64,000 nt of DNA, taken from an uncultured Oscillospiraceae bacterium. GTDB lineage: Bacteria; Bacillota; Clostridia; Oscillospirales; Oscillospiraceae. Below are positions 46,813 to 56,929 of the stretch, piece by piece. A program made the translations under genes and the position numbers. The notes below the pieces were generated by a model. The model was not told where the DNA came from, did no database searches, and worked only from the letters and a program-made list of their open reading frames with translations. The DNA is taken from NCBI GenBank assembly GCA_947626265.1, contig CANQRM010000015.1, positions 16,009-80,008 on the forward strand, read 5' to 3'. Positions within the stretch are counted from its first letter, which is position 1, and each line of letters opens with the position of its first letter.

Positions 46813-48371
46813 TACGGCTGCGGAACGTGGCCCTGGGCCTGGACGAGCCCCAGGAGTTGCTCCGGGACAAGGCCGAACGGCTGTTGAAGACGAAGGTATC
46901 CGACGTGAAGATCGTTCGGCGGGCGGTAGACGCCCGGCGGAAGCAGGACGTGCATTTTGTGTACACCCTGAACGTGACCGCCCGGGACGAGGCAACCGCC
47001 CTGGCAAGGTGCCGGGACGCCTCCCCAGCCCCGGTGAACGATTACGCACCCCCTGTCCCGGCGGCCCTGTCGGAGGGCCGGCCCATCGTGGTGGGTTTCG
47101 GCCCGGCGGGGATGTTCGCGGCCCTGGCGCTGGCCATGGCGGGCCTTAGGCCCATCGTGCTGGAGCGGGGCGAGGACGCCGCCGCCCGGGCGGCCAAAGT
47201 GGAGCGGCTTCGCCGGGAGGGCGTGCTGGACCCCGAGAGCAACATCCAGTTCGGCGAGGGCGGCGCCGGGGCCTTCTCTGACGGCAAGCTCAATACCGGG
47301 GTCAAAGACAGGCGCATCCCCTGGGTGCTGGAACGGCTGGCGGAGGCCGGGGCTCCAGTTGACATAACATATGACGCCAAGCCCCATATCGGCACAGACC
47401 TGCTGCCGGGCGTGTGCGCGAACATCCGCAAGCGCATCGAATCCCTGGGGGGCGAGGTGCGGTTCTCCACCCGTTTGGATTCGCTGGAGACGGCCAATGG
47501 CCGCCTCACAGCCGCCGTCACCAATGCGGGCGCCCTCCCCTGCTCCCGGCTCATTCTGGCATGCGGCCACAGCGCGAGGGATACCTTTGAAGTTTTATGT
47601 AAACTTGTTCCCATGGCCCCCAAGCCCTTCGCCATGGGCGTGCGCATCGAACACCTGCAGGCCGACACGGACAGGGCCCAGTACGGCCCCTTCGCCGGCC
47701 ACCCCGCCCTGCCCCCGGCGGACTACGCCCTGGCGGCGGAGCTGCCGGACGGCCGCCGGTGCTACACCTTCTGCATGTGCCCCGGGGGCGAAGTGGTCCC
47801 CGCCGCCAGCGAGCCGGGGATGGTGTGCACCAACGGGGCCAGCCCTTATAAGAGGAATTATGTAAACTCAAACGCCGCCCTGCTGGCGGCTCTGGCCCCG
47901 GAGGACTTCCCCTATCCCGGGGCGCTGGGGGGCATGACATGGCAGCGGGAGCTGGAACGGCGGGCCTATGAGGCCGCCGGGGGCGGCTATCGGGCCCCGG
48001 CCCAGGCCGTGGGCAGCTTTCTCCATGGCGGTCCCTCCCGGTTCGGCCGGGTGCAGCCCTCCTATGAGCCGGGCGTGACGGCCTGCGACCTGCATACGGT
48101 CCTGCCCCCGGTCATCACGGACACCATCGCGGGGGCCCTGCCCCTGTTCGATAGAAAGCTCCGGGGCTTCGCGGACCCGGAGGCCGTGCTCACCGGCCCG
48201 GAGACCCGCTCCTCCAGCCCCGTGCGGATGCTGCGCACGGACACGCTCCAGTCCCCTGCCCTCGCGGGGCTCTACCCCTGCGGGGAAGGGGCCGGCTGGG
48301 CTGGGGGCATCATGTCCGCCGCCGTGGACGGCCTCAAGTGCGCCGAGGCGCTGATCGGGAGCATTCAATAA
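46809..48371 (+). CDS. FAD-dependent oxidoreductase (COG2509-type)
   Basis: IVVGFGPAGMFAALALA; ESNIQFGEGGAGAFSDGKLNTGVKD; LYPCGEGAGWAGGIMSAAVDGLK. Confidence 0.93.
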   Translation: MIRLRNVALGLDEPQELLRDKAERLLKTKVSDVKIVRRAVDARRKQDVHFVYTLNVTARDEATALARCRDASPAPVNDYAPPVPAALSEGRPIVVGFGPAGMFAALALAMAGLRPIVLERGEDAAARAAKVERLRREGVLDPESNIQFGEGGAGAFSDGKLNTGVKDRRIPWVLERLAEAGAPVDITYDAKPHIGTDLLPGVCANIRKRIESLGGEVRFSTRLDSLETANGRLTAAVTNAGALPCSRLILACGHSARDTFEVLCKLVPMAPKPFAMGVRIEHLQADTDRAQYGPFAGHPALPPADYALAAELPDGRRCYTFCMCPGGEVVPAASEPGMVCTNGASPYKRNYVNSNAALLAALAPEDFPYPGALGGMTWQRELERRAYEAAGGGYRAPAQAVGSFLHGGPSRFGRVQPSYEPGVTACDLHTVLPPVITDTIAGALPLFDRKLRGFADPEAVLTGPETRSSSPVRMLRTDTLQSPALAGLYPCGEGAGWAGGIMSAAVDGLKCAEALIGSIQ

Positions 48372-48506
48372 ATAATATGTTTTTTCAATGGCATGGCCTG
48401 CGGGCCATGCCATCGCTTTTTTAGCTCGAAAAATTTTTTGGGGCGGTTTAAATCATTTTGAGGTCATCGACGGTTATATAGGGCAGAAAGAGAAAGCGAG
48501 CTTTCC

Positions 48507-49019
48507 ATGAGCGATGAAGAGCTTATCAAGAGAATACGCCAGGGCGACCGCCTCGCCGGGGAGGAGCTGATAGACCGGTACTACGCCCCGGTCTTCCGCT
48601 ATTGCCGGTATTGGTGCGGCGACCGGGAGACAGCGGAGGACCTGACCCAGGAGACGTTCCTGCGGCTGTTCCGCGCCCTGCCCGGCTATCGCGAGAAGGG
48701 GCGGTTCCGGGCGTGGCTGTTCCTCATCGCCCGGCGCCTTTGCATCAACGAGAGCAAAAAGGCATCCCTCTGTTCCCTGGAGGACGGGGAGGCCCTCCCG
48801 GACGGGCGGGACGAGATAGAGCGCATGGACGACCGGGACGAGCTGCGCGGGCTTTTGCAGTCCCTGCCCCCGGAGCAGCGGGAGGCGGTATTTCTCCGGT
48901 TCGGCATGGGCCTCAGCTATCAGGACATCGCCAGGGCCACGGGCTGCAAGCTGCGCACGGCCCAGAGCCGGGTTCTGTACGCGCTGAAAACGATGCGAAA
49001 GAGGATGGGTCATGAATAA
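48507..49019 (+). CDS. RNA polymerase sigma factor, sigma-70/ECF family
   Basis: YWCGDRETAEDLTQETFLRLFRAL; SLPPEQREAVFLRFGMGLSYQDIARATGCKLRTAQSRVLYALKTMR. Confidence 0.95.
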   Translation: MSDEELIKRIRQGDRLAGEELIDRYYAPVFRYCRYWCGDRETAEDLTQETFLRLFRALPGYREKGRFRAWLFLIARRLCINESKKASLCSLEDGEALPDGRDEIERMDDRDELRGLLQSLPPEQREAVFLRFGMGLSYQDIARATGCKLRTAQSRVLYALKTMRKRMGHE

Positions 49020-49785
49020 CGGCGAGCTGAAAAAGCGCCTCACGGAATATTTCCTGGCACAGGACGGGGAGCCCGGCCCCAGACAGAAGGAGGAGACCGT
49101 CCGGCTGTGCATGGAGCTCATGGAGGCGCAGGCGGCCGCCCCGGAGGAGCGGCGGCAGAGCTTCTGGGGCTTTTTATCCGACGTGTTCCACTTCGAGGGC
49201 ATACCCCTGCTGCTCTCCCAGCTGGCGGTATTCGCCGCGGCCTGCCTCGCGGCCCTGTCCTCGCCCCTGGGCCACTACGAACTGCCCATGTATATGCCCC
49301 TGTTCATCTTCGCGGTCACGCCCGCCTTTTTCAAGGGGCAGCATTACCGGGTCAGCGAGGTGGAGGCGGCCACCCGCACCTCCGGCGCCCTGCTCACCCT
49401 GGCCAGGCTGGTGCTGGCCGGCGGGGGCGCGCTGGTGTGCCTCACGGTGCTCTTAGCGCTCAAGATGTATCTGCAGCGGTCCTGGGAGAGCCTGGGCCGG
49501 ATGGTGATCTACTGCCTGGTGCCCTACCTCACCTGCATGACCGCCATGCTGGCCCTTCTCCGCCGGAGCCGGAAGAGCGGCGCGCCGCTGTGCGCGGCCA
49601 TCGCCCTGGGGTCCGTCTTTTTCTGGCGGTACATCGGGATGCTCCTGCCCTGGCTCTACGAGGCGTCGGCCCTGGGGATATGGATTCTCGCGGTGCTCAT
49701 CTATTCCTGTCTCCTGGCCAAGGAGATAGCATACATCATCCATGCGAACAAGGAGGTCAACATGTATGGAATTGTCGATCGATAG
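49012..49785 (+). CDS. Membrane protein, putative anti-sigma-like partner
   Basis: Overlaps sigma-factor stop; soluble N-terminus then multiple TMs. Confidence 0.6.
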   Translation: MNNGELKKRLTEYFLAQDGEPGPRQKEETVRLCMELMEAQAAAPEERRQSFWGFLSDVFHFEGIPLLLSQLAVFAAACLAALSSPLGHYELPMYMPLFIFAVTPAFFKGQHYRVSEVEAATRTSGALLTLARLVLAGGGALVCLTVLLALKMYLQRSWESLGRMVIYCLVPYLTCMTAMLALLRRSRKSGAPLCAAIALGSVFFWRYIGMLLPWLYEASALGIWILAVLIYSCLLAKEIAYIIHANKEVNMYGIVDR

Positions 49786-50635
49786 GCTGACGAAGCACTT
49801 TGGCCGCAAGATCGCCGTGGACTGCGTCAGCGCCGCGCTGACCCCCGGGGTCTACGGCCTTCTGGGAGCCAACGGCGCGGGCAAGACCACCCTCATGCGG
49901 ATGCTGTGCGCCATATTGGAGCCCACCTCCGGGGAGGTCCGCCTGGACGGGAAGGACGTGGTGACCATGGGGGAGGCCTACCGGGACGTGCTGGGCTACC
50001 TGCCCCAGGACTTCGGCTACTACCCCAGCTACACCGCCGCAGAATTTTTGTCCTACATCGCCGCCCTGAAGGGCATCCCCCGGGACGCGGCGGGAAAGAA
50101 GGTGCAAAAGCTGCTCCACATGCTGGACCTGGAGGCCGTGGCAGACAAGAAGATCAAGACCTTCTCCGGCGGCATGAAGCAGCGGGTGGGCATCGCCCAG
50201 GCGCTCTTGAATGACCCCCAGGTGCTCATCCTGGACGAGCCCACCTCGGGCCTGGACCCCAAGGAGCGGGTGCGGCTGAGAAATCTATTGAGCGAGTACG
50301 CGGGAAATAAAATAGTTATCCTCTCCACCCACATCGTCTCCGACGTGGAGGCCATCGCGGACCAGGTATTCATCATGAACGCGGGGCGCTTCATCGCCCA
50401 CGGCACGGTGCAGGAGCTGGCCCAACAGGTGCGGGGCAAGGTATGGGAGCTCACCGTGCCCCGGGAGAAGGCCCGGCTCTGGCAGGAGGACTTCACCGTG
50501 GCCAACTACCGCCATGAGGGAGAGGACGTGGTGCTGCGCATCATCTCGGAGGAGGCGCCGGACCCGGCAGCCACCGCGTGCGAGCCCATACTGGACGACG
50601 CGTATCTCTATCACTTCGGCGCGAAGGAGGCGTGA
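49766..50635 (+). CDS. ABC transporter ATP-binding protein
   Basis: LLGANGAGKTTLMRML; FSGGMKQRVGIAQALLNDPQVLILDEPTSGLDP. Confidence 0.95.
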   Translation: MELSIDRLTKHFGRKIAVDCVSAALTPGVYGLLGANGAGKTTLMRMLCAILEPTSGEVRLDGKDVVTMGEAYRDVLGYLPQDFGYYPSYTAAEFLSYIAALKGIPRDAAGKKVQKLLHMLDLEAVADKKIKTFSGGMKQRVGIAQALLNDPQVLILDEPTSGLDPKERVRLRNLLSEYAGNKIVILSTHIVSDVEAIADQVFIMNAGRFIAHGTVQELAQQVRGKVWELTVPREKARLWQEDFTVANYRHEGEDVVLRIISEEAPDPAATACEPILDDAYLYHFGAKEA

Positions 50636-50636
50636 C

Positions 50637-51857
50637 ATGGAACTTTTCGCTTTGGAACACAAACGGCTGTGGCGGACGCCCCGGGTGCTGATATGCGTGG
50701 CGCTGTGCTTTTTCTACTGCATTATTTATACGACCCTTATCTCCTTTCAGTGGACCTATTTCGGCAGCGAGGGGGAGGACTCCACCAACCTGTACAGCAA
50801 CCACCTTGACGGCTATTCCATGATACGGACCTATAAGGCCCGGTCGGACACATACGGCGACTACTGGACGGACGAGACGCTCCAGAAGCTGGTGAAGGAT
50901 TTCCAGACCATAGAGCCGCACTCGCCTCTCTCGTCCATGTATGACTGGACGGTGGGCTCATCGGCTCTTAAGCTATACGAAGAGCTGCAGGACCCGGAAA
51001 ATCAGAAGTATCAGCCGCTGATCCGCTATGTTGACACCACGAAGCTGACGGACTTTTATCAGCGGCGGGCGGACGACCTGAACGTCAACATCGTCATGAA
51101 TCAGCAGAACCTCCTTCTCACCGACGAGGACGTGGAGACCCTCCGGGAGATGGACAGCCGGATAAAGACCCCCTGGCGGTACGAGTGGACCCGGGGGTGG
51201 GAGAAGATGCTGACCGGCTCGCTGCCGCTGCTGTCAAGAATGGCGCCGTATCTCGCCATCGTGCTGGGATTTCTCTTCTCCGGGGAGTGGCACAACAGTA
51301 CCGCGCCGCTTTTGCATACCACCAGATACGGCTGGAAAAAGCTGGCCCGGGTGAAGGTCCTGAGCGGCTTTGCCTTCGCGGTGGAGCTATACCTGCTCAT
51401 CGCGGGCGGGACGGTGCTTTTGCAGCTCATCTACCTGGGGACGGACGGATGGGACATGCCCATCCAGATGATAAAGATACACGCCGTGGCCCCCTGGAAC
51501 ATGCTCCAGGCGGAGCTCTATGAACTGGCCTTCGCCTTCCTGGGCGTCGTCGGGTATGCGGGCATCGTCATGCTCATGTCGGCGCTGGTGAAGAGCAATG
51601 TGCTGAGCCTGGTCTTCAGCCTGGCGTTCATCTATGTGCCGGGGCTGTTTATCAGTTATCTGCCCATATGGCTCCAGGACGCCTCCCAGTTCCTCCCCAT
51701 GGTAGGCAGCCCCACCGACATCTTCCGCATGAACTTCTTTCACATCTTCGGCAAGGGCATATGGCTGCCCTGGATGTCCATCACCATCCCGGTGCTGCTG
51801 GGCCTTGCGTGCGTCCCCTTCGCTATCCTGAAGTGGTCCCGGCGGGAGCGGGTGTAA
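50637..51857 (+). CDS. ABC transporter permease
   Basis: Multi-TM; directly downstream of ATPase; start ATG 50637. Confidence 0.82.
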   Translation: MELFALEHKRLWRTPRVLICVALCFFYCIIYTTLISFQWTYFGSEGEDSTNLYSNHLDGYSMIRTYKARSDTYGDYWTDETLQKLVKDFQTIEPHSPLSSMYDWTVGSSALKLYEELQDPENQKYQPLIRYVDTTKLTDFYQRRADDLNVNIVMNQQNLLLTDEDVETLREMDSRIKTPWRYEWTRGWEKMLTGSLPLLSRMAPYLAIVLGFLFSGEWHNSTAPLLHTTRYGWKKLARVKVLSGFAFAVELYLLIAGGTVLLQLIYLGTDGWDMPIQMIKIHAVAPWNMLQAELYELAFAFLGVVGYAGIVMLMSALVKSNVLSLVFSLAFIYVPGLFISYLPIWLQDASQFLPMVGSPTDIFRMNFFHIFGKGIWLPWMSITIPVLLGLACVPFAILKWSRRERV

Positions 51858-51869
51858 TGAAGTCACTAT

Positions 51870-51907
51870 AAGCAAAAACGCGGTGCTCTCGCACCGCGTT
51901 TTTGCTT
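51870..51907. terminator. Bidirectional terminator
   Basis: aagcaaaaacgcggtgc-tctc-gcaccgcgtttttgctt, 17-bp perfect stem between convergent genes. Confidence 0.95.
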
Positions 51908-51916
51908 TATCCGGTC

Positions 51917-52231
51917 TTACTGAATGTTGTCGTTCAGCATTTTCTTGTACTTTCTGCTGGCCACGAAAGTGTAGACCAGGCCAGGGACCAGCGAGCCGAT
52001 GAGGATGACCATACGGACGGTGGAGCTCATCTCCACGAACCCCACGATCAGCGTCGCGGCGATCCAGCACACGCCCAGAATGATCTCCCCGATGGCTATG
52101 TCCCGGCCATAGGCCTGGGACCAGCTCCTCCCCGAATATTTCACAGGGATCTTGGTCTTGCCGGAGAGGCCCGCGATGCCGAACACCAGGTCCAGTATGC
52201 CCAGTACCAGAAGGCTGATATCCACATTCAT
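51917..52231 (-). CDS. Small three-TM hypothetical membrane protein
   Basis: Hydrophobic segments; ORF with upstream AGAGGAGAAA. Confidence 0.7.
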   Translation of the reverse strand: MNVDISLLVLGILDLVFGIAGLSGKTKIPVKYSGRSWSQAYGRDIAIGEIILGVCWIAATLIVGFVEMSSTVRMVILIGSLVPGLVYTFVASRKYKKMLNDNIQ

Positions 52232-52254
52232 AGCGATTTTCTCCTCTTTTTATC

Positions 52255-54399
52255 TTATTCGTCGCCCCGGTCGGTGGGCAGGCCGGCCTGCTCCCGCTCC
52301 CGGATGGCGTCCTTGCGGCTCAGGTTGACCCGGCCCCGGTCGTCGATCTCGCTGACCTTGACCCAGGTCCAGTCGCCCACGTTTATGACGTCCTCCACCT
52401 TCTCGGTGCGCTTGAACTCCAGGTCCTTGATGTGGACCATGCCGTCCTTGCCGGGCACCAGCTCGATGAACGCGCCGATGGGGATGATGCGCACGCACTT
52501 GCCCCAGTAGAGCTTGCCCACCTCGGGCACGAAGACGATGTTGTCGATGATCCGCTTCGCGGCGCGGCAGGCCTCGATGTCCTCGGAGGCGATATAGATG
52601 GTGCCGTCGTCCTCGATGTCGATCTTGCAGCCGGTGTCGGCGGTGATCTTCTGGATGACCTTGCCGCCGGAGCCGATGACCTCGCGGATCTTGTCCGGGT
52701 CGATGGTCATCTTGATCATCTTGGGGGCCGTGGGGGCCAGCTCATGGCGGGGCTCGCTTATCACGGGCAGCATGATCTCGTCCAGGATCTGCAGCCGGGC
52801 CTCATGGGTCATCTCGAAGGCCTTCTTCACGATCTCATGCTTCAGGCCGTCGTTTTTCAGGTCCATCTGGATGGCGGTGATGCCCTGCTTGGTGCCGGCC
52901 ACCTTGAAGTCCATCTCGCCGTGGAAGTCCTCCACGCCCTGGATGTCGATGAAGGTGGTGAAGTCGTCGCCGTCCTGGATGAGGCCGCAGCTGATGCCGG
53001 CCACGGGGGCCTTGATGGGCACGCCGGCGGCCATCAGGCTCAGGGTGGTGCCGCAGATGGAGCCCTGGGAGGTGGAGCCGTTGGAGGAGAGCACCTCGCT
53101 GACCACGCGGATGGCGTAGGGGAACTCCTCCACGGGCGGGATCACGGCCTCCAGGGCCTTCTCCACCAGGGCGCCGTGGCCCTACTCGCGGCGGGAGGTG
53201 GAGCGGCTGGCGCGGGCCTCGCCGGTGGAGTAGCTGGGCATGTTGTAGTGGTGCATGAACCGCTTCTCGTCCTCTTCCCAGATGGTGTCCAGTTTCTGGG
53301 CGGCGGAGAGGGTGTTGAGGGTGGTGATGGAGAGCACCTGGGTCTGGCCGCGGGTGAACAGGGCGGAGCCGTGGACCCCGGGGATGACGTCGATCTCGCT
53401 GCCCAGGGGGCGGATCTCATTCATGGCCCGGCCGTCCACGCGCTTGCCGGCCAGCAGCCACTTCTTCACGACCTTCTTCTGCAGCTTGTAGAGGATCTCG
53501 TCCATGTAGTTCATCATGTCGGGATGCTCTTCGCCGTACTTTTCCTGCATGGCGGTGACCCACTCGTTGACGCGGGCCTCCCGGACGTTCTTGTCGTCGG
53601 TGTCCATGCAGTGCTCCATGCCCTCGAACTCGTTGTTGACGAGGGTCTCGAACAGCTCGTCGTCGAAGGCGGCGTGCTCGTACTCGAACTTGGGCTTGCC
53701 CACCTCGGCCACCATCTGGTCGATCAGATCCAGCACGGGCTGCAGCTTCTCATGGGCCTGGACGATGCCCTCGTACATGATGTCGTCGGGGATCTCCTTG
53801 GCCTCGGCCTCGATCATGACGATCTTCTTGTGGGTGGCGGCCACGGTGACGGTCATCTGGTTGGTCGCCTTCTCGGCGTGAGTGGGGTTGAAGAGGTACT
53901 TCTCCCCGTCCCAGCCCAGCACGATGCCGGCGATGGGGCCGTTGAAGGGGATGTCGGAAATGGACACGGCGGCGGCCGCGCCGATCATGGCGGTGATCTC
54001 GGGAGAGCAGTCCCTGTCCACATTCATGACCTCGCAGGCGATGACCACGTCGTTGCGGAGGTCGGAGGGGAACAGGGGGCGCATGGGCCGGTCAATAAGG
54101 CGGCTGGCCAGCACCGCGGGCAGGGACGGCCGGCCCTCACGGCGCAGGAAGGAGCCGGGGATGCGGCCCACGGCGTAGAGCTTTTCGTTGAAGTCCACGG
54201 CGAGAGGGAAGTAGTCGATGCCGTCCTTGGGCCGGGCGGAGGCGGTGACGGTGGCCAGGACCGTGGTCTCGCCGTACTGCACCAGCACGGAGGCGTTGCA
54301 CAGTTCCGCCATGCGGCCCACCTCCATCTTCAGGGGCCGGCCGCAGAAGTCCATCTCCCAGCGGTGCAGGTTGTCGAACGTTTTGTGTTTGATGATCAT
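52255..54399 (-). pseudogene. pnp: Polyribonucleotide nucleotidyltransferase (PNPase) interrupted by one in-frame TAG at 53182-53184
   Basis: N-part 53182-54399 (FNLHRWEMDFCGRPLKMEVGRMAELCNASVLVQYGETTVLAT...GEARASRSTSRRE*) and C-part continuing in the same frame (GHGALVEKALEAVIPP...KH and S1 domains). Confidence 0.9.
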
Positions 54400-54538
54400 T
54401 TGTACATTCCTTTCATTCCATACCAAATTCTATCCAGAAAACCCGTCAAGACGGGTAAACTTTCGCAAAAAATGAGTGGGACAGTATGAACTTGTCCCAC
54501 TCAAAAAACCTTCATTACCCTCAGTGCAAGTAAGAATC

Positions 54539-54805
54539 TTACTTACGGATGCCAAGCTTGGCGATGATGGCGCGGTAGCGCTCGATGTCGTTCTTCGCCA
54601 CATAGTCCAGCAGACGGCGGCGCTTGCCGATCATCTTGAACAGGCCCATACGGCTGTGGTTGTCCTTCTTGTGCACCTTCAGGTGCTCGGTGAGCTGATT
54701 GATGCGCTCGGTGAGGATGGCGATCTGGACCTCGGGGGAGCCGGTGTCGCCCTCATGGGTCTTGTTGGCCTCGATGATGTCGGTCTTCTGTTCCTTGGTG
54801 ATCAT
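54539..54805 (-). CDS. rpsO: 30S ribosomal protein S15
   Basis: [58 protein letters not shown]. Confidence 0.98.
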   Translation of the reverse strand: MITKEQKTDIIEANKTHEGDTGSPEVQIAILTERINQLTEHLKVHKKDNHSRMGLFKMIGKRRRLLDYVAKNDIERYRAIIAKLGIRK

Positions 54806-54951
54806 AGTATTCACTCTTCCTTTCGGTTTTACTAGACCCAGCGTCTGAGTGGGGGGCCATGCCCCGGACCAAGTGCGCGGGTTTCCAAGCTTTTTGACTA
54901 TATCATATAGCTACCCATTTGTCAAAGAATATTTGGCAGATGGGGCATTTT

Positions 54952-56763
54952 TTACTTCCGGAACTGGTTCTTCATCCGTTTTTCGTGGTCCAGGATGGCC
55001 TTGCGAAGCCTCAGGTGCTCCGGGGTGACCTCCAATAGTTCGTCGTCCGCCATGAACTCCAGGCACTGCTCCAGGCTCATCTGCTTGGGCGGGATGAGGC
55101 GCAGGGCCTCGTCGGAGCCGGAGGCCCGGGTGTTGGTCAGGTGCTTGGACCTACACACATTCACCACGATGTCCTCCTTCTTGGGGCTCTCCCCCACCAC
55201 CATGCCGGCGTACACCGCCGTGCCAGGGCTTATGAACAGCGCGCCCCGGTCCTGGGCGTTCCAGAGACCGTAGGCCACCGCCTCGCCGGTCTCGAAGGCG
55301 ATGAGGGAGCCGGTATTGCGCCGCTTCACCTCCCCCTTCAGGGGGGCGTAGGAGTCGAACACCGAGGCCATGATGCCCTCGCCCCGGGTGTCGGTCAAAA
55401 ACTCGCTGCGGTAGCCAAAGAGGCCCCGGGTGGGCACGAGAAATTCCACCTTCATCCGGTCGCCCACCGGGTTCATCTGCACGAACTCGCCCTTGCGCTG
55501 GCCCAGCTTTTCCATCACCGGCCCCACGCACTCGCTGGGCACGTCCAGCACCACCCGCTCCATGGGCTCGCACTTCTTCCCGTCGATCTCCCGGTACAGC
55601 ACCCGGGCGGGGCTCACCTGGAACTCATAGCCCTCCCGGCGCATGGTCTCGATGAGGATGGAAAGGTGCATCTCGCCCCGGCCGGCAACATTGAAAGCGT
55701 CGGTGGAGTCGGTCTCCGTGACCCGCAGGGATACGTCCTTCAAGGTCTCCTGCTCCAGACGCTGGCGGATGTTGCGGCTGGTGACCCAGCGGCCCTCCCG
55801 GCCGGCGTAGGGGCTGTCGTTCACCGAGAAGGTCATCTCGATGGTGGGGGCGGATATTTTGACGAAGGGCAGGGGCTCCGGCGCCTCGGGGGCGCATATG
55901 GTGTCGCCGATGGTCACGTCGCCTATGCCGGACATGGCAATGATGCTGCCGGCCAGGGCCTCGGTCACCGGCTGGCGGCCCAGGGGCTCATATTCATACA
56001 TGCTCACGGCCTTGGCCTTGCGCACGGGCCGCTCGTTGTGGTAGTCGCAGACCACGATCTCCTGGTTCTGGGTCACCCTGCCCCGCTCGATGCGGCCGAT
56101 GGCGATGCGGCCCACGTACTCGTTGTAGTCCAGGGAGCTGACCAGCATCTGGAAGGGCTCATCCACCCGCCGCTCGGGGGCGGGGATATAGTTGACGATG
56201 GCCTCGAAAAGAGGCGTCAGGTCCGTGCCCGCCTGGTCGGGGCTCACGGAGCAGGTGCCCATGCGGGCGGAGGCGAAGAGCATGGGAGAATCCAACTGCT
56301 CGTCGGTGCAGCCTAAGTCCATCAAAAGCTCCAGGACCTCGTCCACCACCTCGTAGACCCGCTGGTCGGGCCGGTCTATCTTGTTCACCACCACGATGAC
56401 CTTGTGGCCCAGCTGCAGGGCGTGCTCCAGCACGAACCGGGTCTGGGGCATGGGCCCCTCGGCCGCGTCCACCAGCAGCAGCACGCCGTTCACCATCTTC
56501 AGTATGCGCTCCACCTCGCCGCCGAAGTCGGCGTGGCCCGGGGTGTCCACGATGTTGATCTTCGTGTCCTTATAGTGGATGGCGGTGTTCTTGGCCAGGA
56601 TGGTGATGCCCCGCTCCCGCTCCAGGTCCCCGGAGTCCATGACCCGCTCCTGGACCTGCTGATTGGCCCGGAAGGCGCCGGACTGGCGCAGCATGGCGTC
56701 CACCAGGGTGGTCTTGCCGTGGTCCACGTGGGCGATGATGGCGATATTTCTCAAGTCTTCCAT
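54952..56763 (-). CDS. typA: GTP-binding protein TypA/BipA
   Basis: [47 protein letters not shown]; TypA C-terminal domain. Confidence 0.98.
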   Translation of the reverse strand: MEDLRNIAIIAHVDHGKTTLVDAMLRQSGAFRANQQVQERVMDSGDLERERGITILAKNTAIHYKDTKINIVDTPGHADFGGEVERILKMVNGVLLLVDAAEGPMPQTRFVLEHALQLGHKVIVVVNKIDRPDQRVYEVVDEVLELLMDLGCTDEQLDSPMLFASARMGTCSVSPDQAGTDLTPLFEAIVNYIPAPERRVDEPFQMLVSSLDYNEYVGRIAIGRIERGRVTQNQEIVVCDYHNERPVRKAKAVSMYEYEPLGRQPVTEALAGSIIAMSGIGDVTIGDTICAPEAPEPLPFVKISAPTIEMTFSVNDSPYAGREGRWVTSRNIRQRLEQETLKDVSLRVTETDSTDAFNVAGRGEMHLSILIETMRREGYEFQVSPARVLYREIDGKKCEPMERVVLDVPSECVGPVMEKLGQRKGEFVQMNPVGDRMKVEFLVPTRGLFGYRSEFLTDTRGEGIMASVFDSYAPLKGEVKRRNTGSLIAFETGEAVAYGLWNAQDRGALFISPGTAVYAGMVVGESPKKEDIVVNVCRSKHLTNTRASGSDEALRLIPPKQMSLEQCLEFMADDELLEVTPEHLRLRKAILDHEKRMKNQFRK

Positions 56764-56929
56764 AATGCTCCGTCTCTCTTATATATCAGTATGCTTACAC
56801 GCAAAACCATATTTTATCACGCCGCCCGCCCGATTGCAATCGTCACGACGCACAAAAAAGCGCCCCATTGACAACTGAGACCGCCGGGACTATAATGCAT
56901 ATAAATTTTTAAGTATCCGGAGGCGCGCC

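Noticed and set aside
53182-53184. Genome-wide UAG reassignment (e.g. pyrrolysine) as sole explanation of the pnp stop
   Set aside because: Other ORFs in the window end plausibly at TAG (4452, 14622, 49785), and no pyl genes are visible; kept only as a minor alternative.
52255-54399. Frameshift in pnp
   Set aside because: The two ORFs are in the same frame with exactly one intervening TAG; a frameshift is not needed.
52432-54489. 685-aa plus-strand ORF opposite pnp
   Set aside because: Antisense artefact; the interrupted minus-strand pnp explains the region.
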